Source: Bacteroides timonensis
GTDB lineage: Bacteria; Bacteroidota; Bacteroidia; Bacteroidales; Bacteroidaceae
NCBI RefSeq assembly: GCF_000513195.1
Contig: NZ_CBVI010000032.1
Location: 1-35,702 of the forward strand
DNA: 35,702 nucleotides
Reading direction: 5' to 3'
Part shown: positions 17,333-24,087 of the stretch, one piece after another
Layout of the letters: each line of letters begins with the position of its first letter
Position numbering within the stretch: the stretch's first letter is position 1
Translations under genes and position numbers: made by a program
Notes under the pieces: model-generated
Database searches by the model: none
Told to the model about the DNA's origin: nothing
Seen by the model: only the letters and a program-made list of their open reading frames with translations

Positions 17333-18346
17333 TACTTTTATCACAGAATTCTTGTTGAACAGGACAGGGGCGAGGTATTCTACTACACCGAATTGCGTAA
17401 CAGGAATTTCTGCATTATACAGTTCCTCATTGTGATAGTCTAATGTTACACGTGCTCTGCCCGGTACATTGTAGGCAATGCCATCCACTTGTTTCTTGGG
17501 ATCGGCTTCGGGGATATTAATGCTTTTAAGATCGGCTATTGTAATGTAGACCGGTTCACCTGCCAAGTCGTTGTTGGCTACGATACCCAGTTTCTTAGAG
17601 AAGCGGAAGGCAACTTCATGCTTCATCTCTTTGGGGACGATGCGAATGGTGTATATCTTCTCTTCTGTGGTCACTTTACCTGCAAACATTTCCGTCATGG
17701 CACGTTCCTGTAAAGTCAGGTTGTCCAGCATGAGCTTCAGTTGTGCACCGTCTTTGGGCATATTGTCTGCTTCACCACGCAACAGGGCGTTCTTACTTTC
17801 ACGGATACTGTAGATTTCTTTGGCTACCAATTCCGCCATTTTAGCCGTTGAGTTTGACATCAGGATTTCTTCTGTGAGGAAGTCTCGGGGATTGACGTTC
17901 GGAGTGTTACCTGTAACTTTGGGTTGAACGTTCGGAGTGGTCTTACGTTGTCCGCTGCCCAGCGGCATGTTGATGGAGTAGACAATACCATCCTTACCCA
18001 ACTCGATAAGCGGGGCTACGGTTTTGTCTTTCATCTTCACGAAATATACGTTTTCTTTATCGGGTACACCGATTACTTCTGTCTGCATCTTGTCCAGTGT
18101 CCAATAAGTTTCCGGTTCGGAAGAGACGTTGTTCAGCCGCAGATAACGTTCGGCATACTTGGAGAATTCTCCGGGAGTGTAGGTATGTTTGGTGGCTTGT
18201 ACGGTAAGTTCGATTTCCGTTTTCGGAAGTACGTAAGTTACGCCGTAATCCTTGCCACGTGTGACACCTGCCGTCACTTCTGTCTGCGCTATGGCAGAAA
18301 CGGAGAACAACAGGGCTGAGAGTAATACTATATTCTTTTTCTTCAT
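17282..18346 (-). CDS. DUF4831 family exported protein
   Basis: The 354-residue product has a signal peptide (residues 1-20, ending SAIAQ) and is otherwise soluble, so it should be periplasmic or outer-membrane attached. YGVTYVLPKTEIELTVQATKHTYTPG near residue 34 and FSKYAERYLRLNNV near 62 look like the DUF4831 family as I recall it. A later region, IYSIRESKNALLRGEADNMPKDG near 182, precedes a two-helix segment. Function is unknown. It is monocistronic, transcribed toward the PqqD gene, and its last 51 bases lie inside that gene on the other strand. No terminator is seen in the overlap, so the two transcripts are likely to run into each other. Confidence 0.78.
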   Translation of the reverse strand: MKKKNIVLLSALLFSVSAIAQTEVTAGVTRGKDYGVTYVLPKTEIELTVQATKHTYTPGEFSKYAERYLRLNNVSSEPETYWTLDKMQTEVIGVPDKENVYFVKMKDKTVAPLIELGKDGIVYSINMPLGSGQRKTTPNVQPKVTGNTPNVNPRDFLTEEILMSNSTAKMAELVAKEIYSIRESKNALLRGEADNMPKDGAQLKLMLDNLTLQERAMTEMFAGKVTTEEKIYTIRIVPKEMKHEVAFRFSKKLGIVANNDLAGEPVYITIADLKSINIPEADPKKQVDGIAYNVPGRARVTLDYHNEELYNAEIPVTQFGVVEYLAPVLFNKNSVIKVLFDTSTGALVKVDRGE

Positions 18347-18380
18347 AAGTCGCGTTATTTAAACGATTTCGGTTAAGGGA

Positions 18381-18407
18381 CAAAGTTAATGAAGTTATTT
18401 TTGTCAA
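18381..18407 (-). promoter_or_regulatory. Promoter of the DUF4831 gene
   Basis: On the minus strand TAACTTTG (18388-18381) is a perfect -7 match, and TTGAC (18407-18403) lies 16 bases from TTG to -7, slightly short of the usual spacing. The start codon at 18346 is 34 bases downstream. Confidence 0.55.
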
Positions 18408-18553
18408 GAGTAGAATTATGGAATATTAACAAAATCGACCTTTTAAGGGAGGTATCGGTGCTTTTCGCTTCATAAGATGGTTTGTTTTGCCTCAATAGAT
18501 GATGTAATTTGCCTTAAAGAAGTATGTTTTTGGTCTGAAAAGGTATCGGATAT

Positions 18554-18588
18554 AAAAAAACAGGGAGAAGCAAATGCTTTTCCCTGTT
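18554..18588 (-). terminator. Intrinsic terminator after the lactonase gene
   Basis: Read on the minus strand, AACAGGGAAAAGCA pairs with TGCTTCTCCCTGTT and is followed by seven T. It lies about 80 bases after the lactonase stop codon and should end the GH3-lactonase transcript. Confidence 0.85.
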
Positions 18589-18670
18589 ACTATCTGTGAC
18601 CCCGAATCTAAATCAGGATTACGATGACAAATATACGAAATTAAAAACCGGAAGTCAAGCTTTTACCCGG

Positions 18671-19786
18671 TTATTTTACGAATTGGATGCAAACAGGTTT
18701 ATCAATACTGATGTCTTGATGCGTATCTGATAACAGACCTGTTACGGGATCTCGTTGGAATACCTGAATGACATGACTGTCGCGGCAGGCGGCCAACAGA
18801 TATTTCCCGTTCGGGGTGATAATAAAGTTACGCGGATGAATCCCCGTCAACTGATAGCTTACCTTTGCCAACATACCGGTTTCCGGATTTACTTCGAAGA
18901 TGGCAAGACCGTCACCTTTCAGGCGATTGCTGGCATACAGGTATTTCCCGTCGGGACTGAGATGTATATCGGCACTGCCACGCGCACGAAGTGTGTCGGC
19001 TGCAATGGTCTGTATCTTTTCCAGTTTGCCATCCAAGTAGCTGAAAGCGGTGATATTACCGGATAATTCGCTGATAAGATACGCGTACTTGCCGTTCGGG
19101 CTGAAGGTGAGATGACGTGGACCGGAGTTAGGATCTACGTCAATGGCTTCGGCAGAAGGATGGGGGATAATGCTCTTCGGATGTATGACAAAGCGCAGGA
19201 TACGGTCGGCACTGAAGTCAGTGGCAAAGATATATTTTCCATCCGGGGAGAAGACAGTGCAATGCACGTGGGGTGTTGCCTGTCTTTCAGTGTCCGGTCC
19301 ACCGGTACTGCCTTCAAAAAGCGTATCGACAGGCTCTAATGAGCCGTTCTTTTTCAGCGGGAAGATAGACATGCTACCTCCGCTATAGTTGGCTGTGAGT
19401 ACTTCTTTTCCATTGGTGGCAACGTAGCAGGGATCGGCTCCCATAGTGGGCTGGCGGTTCAACAAACTGAGTTTCCCTGTTTCTTTATCGAAGGAGAAAG
19501 CATTGAGAGCAGCTGTTGTGTCATTCATTTCGCTGACGGCATAGACAAACTTTCCATCTTCCGAAGGGATGAGATAAGACGGGTTGAGCACTTCGATGGA
19601 ACTGAGTGAGGTGGCAAGTCCCGTTTCCTGGTTGAAGCGGAAGGTGTAAATACCTTTGCTGTTTCCATCGGTGTACGTACCTACCAGCATGGCGAGTTCG
19701 TCACTTCCGTTGTTTACGTTTCCCGCTTTGCGGGGTGCGCAGGCTGTCATTGCTAATCCAAGCATACAGAAAAGAAGAGATTTCAT
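18671..19786 (-). CDS. Lactonase-family seven-bladed propeller lipoprotein (6-phosphogluconolactonase-like)
   Basis: The 371-residue product has a lipoprotein signal (LGLAMTAC, lipidated Cys near residue 16) and repeats with GTYT, SPDGKYIFATD, SPNGKYAYLIS, SPDGKYLYASN and TPNGKYLLAAC, one per propeller blade. These are the hallmarks of the Pgl/YbhE lactonase family. A lipoprotein anchor argues for an extracytoplasmic site, so the cytoplasmic 6-phosphogluconolactone is an unlikely substrate; another sugar lactone is more plausible. The HVHCTVFSPDG segment near residue 174 holds the His cluster and Asp usual in the family. It starts 17 bases downstream of the GH3 stop and is surely co-transcribed. 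The terminator at 18554-18588 ends the unit. Substrate assignment is inference. Confidence 0.85.
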   Translation of the reverse strand: MKSLLFCMLGLAMTACAPRKAGNVNNGSDELAMLVGTYTDGNSKGIYTFRFNQETGLATSLSSIEVLNPSYLIPSEDGKFVYAVSEMNDTTAALNAFSFDKETGKLSLLNRQPTMGADPCYVATNGKEVLTANYSGGSMSIFPLKKNGSLEPVDTLFEGSTGGPDTERQATPHVHCTVFSPDGKYIFATDFSADRILRFVIHPKSIIPHPSAEAIDVDPNSGPRHLTFSPNGKYAYLISELSGNITAFSYLDGKLEKIQTIAADTLRARGSADIHLSPDGKYLYASNRLKGDGLAIFEVNPETGMLAKVSYQLTGIHPRNFIITPNGKYLLAACRDSHVIQVFQRDPVTGLLSDTHQDISIDKPVCIQFVK

Positions 19787-19803
19787 TAGTGATTAGTATT
19801 TAG

Positions 19804-22632
19804 TTAATCGTTAATTTTCACTTCCGCCACTCCTACACGGTCATCATTCAGCACAATGCGCAAGTCGCTGGCAGTAGTTCCTTTGAACGTATATGAAATC
19901 AACTTTCCGTATTCGCTGACTGTACCCGAATAAACTGTCAGGAATTGTCCGCCGCCACTTGAAAGCTGGATTTCAAACTCCGCCGGCAGACCGTTGCCTC
20001 TGCTGAATGCAATGGAAAGGCCATCTACCTTGGAGCCGTTCTCCAAGGCAAAGGTAATATAATCTCCTTTATTTCCTTCCCAAACAGTATTCATTTTTTT
20101 ATCGAGCACGTTCATTACATTTTCCGGATTGGTGCTCGCAGTTACGGGAGCATCCGTTTTTGCCTGTGCTTGCATGGGGGCGTTTGGATCTTCTACTGTC
20201 AATTTTCCACTCAGGCGGATGTCTTCGGAAGAAGCACCTACCATAATGCTGAAGTCTCCCGGTTCCACCACCCATTCCATGTGCTTATCCAGTAATTCCA
20301 GCTGTTTGCGGTCGAGGGTGAAAACTACCTCTTTCGTTTCTCCCGGTTGCAGGTGGATACGCTCAAAGCCTGCCAGATTCTTTTCGTAAGTGGTAACGCT
20401 GCTCAGGATGTCGCGAACATACAGTTGAACCACTTCATCGCCTGCACGTTTTCCGGTATTTGTTACTTTGCAGCGTACAGTTGCCTTTTGGTTCGGTGTA
20501 ATCACTTTCGGACTGATTTCGATGTCGGAATACTCAAAGGTGGTGTAACTCAGACCGTATCCGAATGAATAGAGTGCACCGTTGACACGTGACATGTTTC
20601 CATCCAGCCCCGGATTCTTTCCACCGTCAATCTGTGAAGAAGGTTTACAGGGGAAGTTGAACGGAATCTGTCCGACACTTTTCGGGAAAGTGACTGTCAG
20701 TTTTCCGCCCGGGTTATAATCTCCGAAGAGCACGTCGGCTACTGCTGTTCCACCTTTGGACCCCGGATACCATGCTTCTAAAATAGCGGGAACGAACTTG
20801 TCTGCCCAATTGATGGATAGCGGGCGACCGTTAATCAGCACCAGTACGATGGGCTTTCCGGTTGCTTGTACAGCTTGAAGCAGTTTCAGTTGTCGTCCTG
20901 GAAGATCGAGGCTGCTGCGCGATTTGTTTTCACCGCAGGTACGCTGTCCACCTCCTAATACGACTACGGCTACATCTGCCTGACGTGCATTTTCTACTGC
21001 TTTATCGATTTCAGCTTGTTCGCTATCTGTCATCGGATAGTCGATAAGTTCACTTTCCGGCCAGTTGGCGTCTACAAGGTCACAGCCTTTGGTATAGAGC
21101 ACTTCTGCTTTGCCTTCAGTTTTTTGGCGAATGCCTTCCAGCACTGTGGTTACTTCTACTGCCAAAGGACCGTAGTGTGTCAGTGCGTATCCCTCTTCGT
21201 CCGCATTGGGGCCGCAAACTGCTATCTTCTTCACGTTGTTGATATCCAATGGCAACACGTTGTTTTCATTCTTCAATAAGACGAGGCTTTCGCGTGAGGC
21301 TTGCAATGCAAGAGATTCATTTTCAGCTTTCTCTACTTCTTTATCGGCTCCTGCAAGGTCAGTCTGATAGGGAGCATCGAACAGCCCTACGAGGAATTTT
21401 ACACGCAGAATGTCACGTACACGGTCGTTAATCACTTCTTCGCTTAGTCCGCCCTCTTTTACCAATTCGCGCAAAGGCAATACATATGAATCCGGTGACC
21501 GGAAGGTGCAACGTACATTCAGACCGGCTTCTACACTTTGACGCACGGCTTCTTTCATATCTTTGGCGGTGCTGTGTTTGGTATAGAGATATTCAACGGC
21601 ATCACTGTCCGAAACCACATATCCCCGGAATCTCATCTCGCCACGCAGGCGTGTAGTCAGCCAATAATAACTGCCTTGTATGGGGACACCGTCGTAATCA
21701 TTGTACGAACTCATCACTCCCAATAGTCCCGCTTCCTTTATCACCCGTTTGAAGGGGTAGACGTGTATCATTTCCACTTCGCGTGGTGACATTTGCGGGT
21801 CTACACGTGCCATACCTTCGCGGGCGCCCTTGTTGTTACTGTAAGCAACGAAATGTTTTCCGGTTGCTGCTACCTGATGGTTATGTTGCATGCCGCGTAC
21901 CATTTCAATACCCAGTTCGGCAACGAGGTAAGGAGATTCCCCATATACCTCTTCATAGCGTCCCCAGCGCTGGTCACGACCGACATCGAGGATGGGAGCA
22001 TACACATTGGTATATCCCAGCATACGGGCTTCACGTCCGGTGATTAATCCTACCTGGCGTATCAGTTCGCGGTTCCAGGTATGTCCCAATCCCAGTTGTG
22101 TGGGGAAATTGGTTGCACGGTAACTTTCTACTCCGCGGATACCTTCGTTCGTAAAATCTACGGGGATGCCGAGACGCGTTTCTTCTATGAAGAAGCGTTG
22201 TACTTCATTCAGTGCCCAGGCATGGCGGGATGCCGGCCATACATAGGGATTATCCGATGGGGGAAGTCCCCATTGTTGGAAACCGTTCAGGTGTTCGTCG
22301 ATGGCACCGATACCGTCTTTCCAAAGCATTTGTTTCCATTCGGGGGTGGGGAGGTCGTCCTTTAGTACACGTTTGTAACCGTAGAGGGTTACCATCTGGC
22401 TTGTTTTTTCTTCCAATGTCATCTGGCTGAGCAGATCTTCGATACGTGCATCCAGCGAGGCATTCGGATCTTCGTATACATCCTTCACTCCGTTTTTGTT
22501 GAAATCAATCCAGCCTTTCTTGTACATCTCGCTTTTGACGGGTTTGTACACAGCGGGTATCTTCACGGTCTTTTGTGCGCAGAGCAGAGTACCGCCTCCG
22601 AGCAGTAGTGTCAGTGCAATAAGTTTCTTCAT
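19804..22632 (-). CDS. Glycoside hydrolase family 3 enzyme (beta-glucosidase/xylosidase type) with discoidin-like C-terminus
   Basis: I start the gene at the ATG at 22632, giving MKKLIALTLLLGG and a signal peptide. The longer frame to 22671 would begin inside the promoter -7 element. The product has 942 residues. The GH3 N-terminal domain spans about 55-390, with YVVSDSDAV holding the likely nucleophile D342. The second domain (about 455-670) has CGENKSRSSLDLPG, whose Glu is the candidate acid/base. A fibronectin type III-like domain follows (about 710-790), then a region like F5/8 type C (about 825-942). Sugar specificity cannot be read from the sequence. Together with the lactonase lipoprotein 17 bases downstream it forms a two-gene unit that would act in the periplasm on oligosaccharides. 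Confidence 0.93.
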   Translation of the reverse strand: MKKLIALTLLLGGGTLLCAQKTVKIPAVYKPVKSEMYKKGWIDFNKNGVKDVYEDPNASLDARIEDLLSQMTLEEKTSQMVTLYGYKRVLKDDLPTPEWKQMLWKDGIGAIDEHLNGFQQWGLPPSDNPYVWPASRHAWALNEVQRFFIEETRLGIPVDFTNEGIRGVESYRATNFPTQLGLGHTWNRELIRQVGLITGREARMLGYTNVYAPILDVGRDQRWGRYEEVYGESPYLVAELGIEMVRGMQHNHQVAATGKHFVAYSNNKGAREGMARVDPQMSPREVEMIHVYPFKRVIKEAGLLGVMSSYNDYDGVPIQGSYYWLTTRLRGEMRFRGYVVSDSDAVEYLYTKHSTAKDMKEAVRQSVEAGLNVRCTFRSPDSYVLPLRELVKEGGLSEEVINDRVRDILRVKFLVGLFDAPYQTDLAGADKEVEKAENESLALQASRESLVLLKNENNVLPLDINNVKKIAVCGPNADEEGYALTHYGPLAVEVTTVLEGIRQKTEGKAEVLYTKGCDLVDANWPESELIDYPMTDSEQAEIDKAVENARQADVAVVVLGGGQRTCGENKSRSSLDLPGRQLKLLQAVQATGKPIVLVLINGRPLSINWADKFVPAILEAWYPGSKGGTAVADVLFGDYNPGGKLTVTFPKSVGQIPFNFPCKPSSQIDGGKNPGLDGNMSRVNGALYSFGYGLSYTTFEYSDIEISPKVITPNQKATVRCKVTNTGKRAGDEVVQLYVRDILSSVTTYEKNLAGFERIHLQPGETKEVVFTLDRKQLELLDKHMEWVVEPGDFSIMVGASSEDIRLSGKLTVEDPNAPMQAQAKTDAPVTASTNPENVMNVLDKKMNTVWEGNKGDYITFALENGSKVDGLSIAFSRGNGLPAEFEIQLSSGGGQFLTVYSGTVSEYGKLISYTFKGTTASDLRIVLNDDRVGVAEVKIND

Positions 22633-22668
22633 GATATTTATATTTTCGTGTATATTATCTTCTGTTGC

Positions 22669-22676
22669 CAAAGGTA
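22669..22676 (-). promoter_or_regulatory. Promoter -7 element for the GH3-lactonase unit
   Basis: CAAAGGTA on the plus strand reads TACCTTTG on the minus strand, 36 bases before the chosen ATG at 22632. No CAA (TTG) lies at the -33 distance, which suggests an activator-dependent promoter. This site also supports the shorter start. Confidence 0.5.
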
Positions 22677-22770
22677 CGGGTTTTTGTCTAAGGAGAGAGG
22701 ATAATATCGTTCATTACAATAGTCCTTATTGTCCGGATGACTTGTTTTATTCTAAAAAAGGCTTGTGAAG

Positions 22771-22801
22771 TTTCTATTTATAGAAACATTTGCTACCTTT
22801 G
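22771..22801 (+). promoter_or_regulatory. Promoter and operator candidate of the higBA pair
   Basis: A perfect inverted repeat TTTCTAT-TT-ATAGAAA (22771-22786) covers the -33 position, and the -7 element TACCTTTG (22794-22801) follows. The toxin ATG at 22822 is 20 bases downstream. Such a palindrome inside the promoter is what an autoregulating antitoxin would bind. Confidence 0.65.
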
Positions 22802-22821
22802 CAGTGTTCAATCATAAACAC

Positions 22822-23184
22822 ATGGAGGCAAAAGAAAGATTTAAAGTTGTTTACTCGGCTGGTGCTACAGAATTTCTGCAAAAGGTAGGAGTAAAGACAC
22901 GTGAAAAAATAGTTTATAATATTGATAAGGCTATCTATACATTGGATCCTGAACTTTTTAAGAAGTTAACAGGTGATATCTGGGAGTTTAGAACTTTATA
23001 TAGTGGTAAACAATACCGCCTATTGGCATTTTGGGATAAAACATGTGATGTGGATACTTTAGTTATTGCTACACATGGTTTTATTAAGAAAACTCAGAAA
23101 ACACCATCAAAGGAAATAGGTAAGGCGATTGAGATAATGAAAGCATATTTTGAACAAAAAAAATTAAAGAGATGGAAGAGATGA
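22822..23184 (+). CDS. higB: HigB-type toxin (Gp49/RelE-like)
   Basis: This is a predicted ribosome-dependent mRNA interferase. The 120-residue start at ATG 22822 is preferred over the GTG at 22765, because the promoter -7 element lies at 22794-22801. The Gp49/HigB pattern is present: LTGDIWEFRTLYSGKQYRLL, then TLVIATHGFIKKTQKTPSKEI (as two adjoining stretches), and a C-terminal basic helix. The toxin comes first and the antitoxin second, the order usual for HigBA and the reverse of most pairs. The 13-base overlap with the next gene suggests coupling. Composition is more AT-rich than its neighbours, which fits recent transfer. It sits between the GH3 promoter and ssrA. Confidence 0.87.
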   Translation: MEAKERFKVVYSAGATEFLQKVGVKTREKIVYNIDKAIYTLDPELFKKLTGDIWEFRTLYSGKQYRLLAFWDKTCDVDTLVIATHGFIKKTQKTPSKEIGKAIEIMKAYFEQKKLKRWKR

Positions 23185-23486
23185 AATTTTATACTCATGA
23201 AGAAGTGAAAGATTTATTGATAGGAGAAGTCGGTACTCCGGAACGTGACAGGTATGAGGAACAGCTAGATCTATTCCTCATCGGAGAAGCCATTAAGCAA
23301 GCGAGACAAGCCAAAAACTTAACTCAAGAAGACTTAGGTAAGCTTGTTGGCGTACAGAAAGCCCAAATATCAAGGATTGAAAATGGTAAGAACTTAACCT
23401 TTGCTACAGTAATAAAGCTTTTTAAGGCAATGGGATTGAGTGCCAGATTAGAAGTAGATAGCTTGGGAAAGATAGCTTTGTGTTAA
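23172..23486 (+). CDS. higA: HigA-type antitoxin, XRE-family helix-turn-helix protein
   Basis: The 104-residue product has an XRE helix-turn-helix domain at about 36-92, with IKQARQAKNLTQEDLGKLVG, QKAQISRIENGKN and TFATVIKLFKAMGL. The first 35 residues are a separate segment rich in Glu (YTHEEVKDLLIGEVGTP). It should neutralise the toxin and bind the palindrome at 22771-22786 to repress the pair. The start may be ATG 23172 or 23181; the latter has GGAAGAG just ahead of it and would leave a shorter overlap. The stop codon lies 86 bases before the tmRNA 5' end. No terminator follows, so the antitoxin transcript may run toward ssrA. Confidence 0.88.
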   Translation: MEEMKFYTHEEVKDLLIGEVGTPERDRYEEQLDLFLIGEAIKQARQAKNLTQEDLGKLVGVQKAQISRIENGKNLTFATVIKLFKAMGLSARLEVDSLGKIALC

Positions 23487-23533
23487 GGTTTTAATATTTG
23501 CAAAGAAAAAGCATTCGATAACAAAAGAATTCT

Positions 23534-23541
23534 TATCTTTG
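23534..23541 (+). promoter_or_regulatory. Promoter -7 element for ssrA
   Basis: TATCTTTG is a perfect -7 match, 31 bases before the mature tmRNA 5' end. The -33 element is poor (TTC at 23514-23516). A short 5' leader would be removed by RNase P. Confidence 0.55.
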
Positions 23542-23572
23542 CCCCACGATTTCTAAAAACCATATTTATTCT

Positions 23573-23969
23573 GGGGTTGACTGGATTTGACAGCGGGTAG
23601 AAATAGTAAGTAAGCATGCAGTGCGTCGTTGATTTGCACTTTAATCTCAGTCCTCAAAATTTTATCTGGCGAAAGACAATACGCTCTTGCTGCTTAATCG
23701 AATCACAGTAGATTAGCTTAATCCCGGTACTAGGTGCTGGGACGAGACATCACTCGGAAGCTGTTGCTCCGAAGCATTCCGATCCAGTGGTGCAGTTACA
23801 TCGGGGATAGTTCTTGTCGGCCTTGAGGCGAGAATGAAACTTTAAAGGATAAGGCAATGGTTGATGGCTTTGGTTCTGCCGTTGCTCGAAAAATTAGGCA
23901 AAGATAAGCATGTAGAAAGCTTATGATTTCCTCGTTTGGACGAGGGTTCGATTCCCTCCAGCTCCACCA
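23573..23969 (+). ncRNA. ssrA: Transfer-messenger RNA (tmRNA)
   Basis: tmRNA rescues stalled ribosomes and tags the unfinished protein for proteolysis. The 397-base mature form is set by pairing of GGGGTTG (23573-23579) with CAGCTCC (23959-23965), followed by A and an encoded CCA at 23967-23969. The T-arm stem-loop GAGGGTTCGATTCCCTC precedes the acceptor. The tag frame begins at GGC 23668 and reads GERQYALAA, then TAA at 23695-23697. YALAA is the degradation signal. The resume codon as Gly is the usual choice for Bacteroides tmRNA. The middle portion holds the pseudoknot region. It has a -7 element upstream and a strong terminator downstream. Confidence 0.97.
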
Positions 23970-23970
23970 A

Positions 23971-24012
23971 AAGAAAGAAAGTTCTGATTATTTCAGAGCT
24001 TTCTTTCTTTTT
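23971..24012 (+). terminator. Terminator of ssrA, probably bidirectional
   Basis: GAAAGAAAGTTCTGA (23973-23987) pairs with TCAGAGCTTTCTTTC (23993-24007) with one G-U, followed by TTTTT. The reverse direction also has a short T-run, so it may serve the GH2 gene that ends at 24088. Confidence 0.85.
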
Positions 24013-24087
24013 ATTCAGCTTCTTGTCTTCTGAACATGATTCATCCGGGCTTACCCGTAAAATCATGCAGTTTTACTCTTTCCTTTC

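Larger units (their letters stand above)
18347..18670. other. Gene-free interval between DUF4831 and lactonase genes
   Basis: This is 324 bases. It holds the DUF4831 promoter near 18381-18407 and a minus-strand terminator near 18554-18588 for the lactonase gene. The rest shows no open frame with a start and no RNA-like fold. Confidence 0.65.

Noticed and set aside
22633..22671. Longer GH3 start giving 13 extra residues
   Set aside because: The extra codons cover the -7 element and lack a leader function; the internal ATG gives a proper signal peptide.
22765..22821. Longer higB start at GTG 22765
   Set aside because: It lies upstream of the promoter -7 box and palindrome, so it would not be transcribed from that promoter.
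23842..24066. Minus-strand frame with VELEGIEPSSKRG, opposite the tmRNA
   Set aside because: It is the reverse complement of the tmRNA 3' part and its terminator. Such peptides are a known annotation artefact opposite tRNA-like sequences.
23573..24087. ssrA as an integration site with the pectin genes as an island
   Set aside because: No integrase and no second copy of the tmRNA 3' end is seen in the window, and the pectin genes have ordinary composition.
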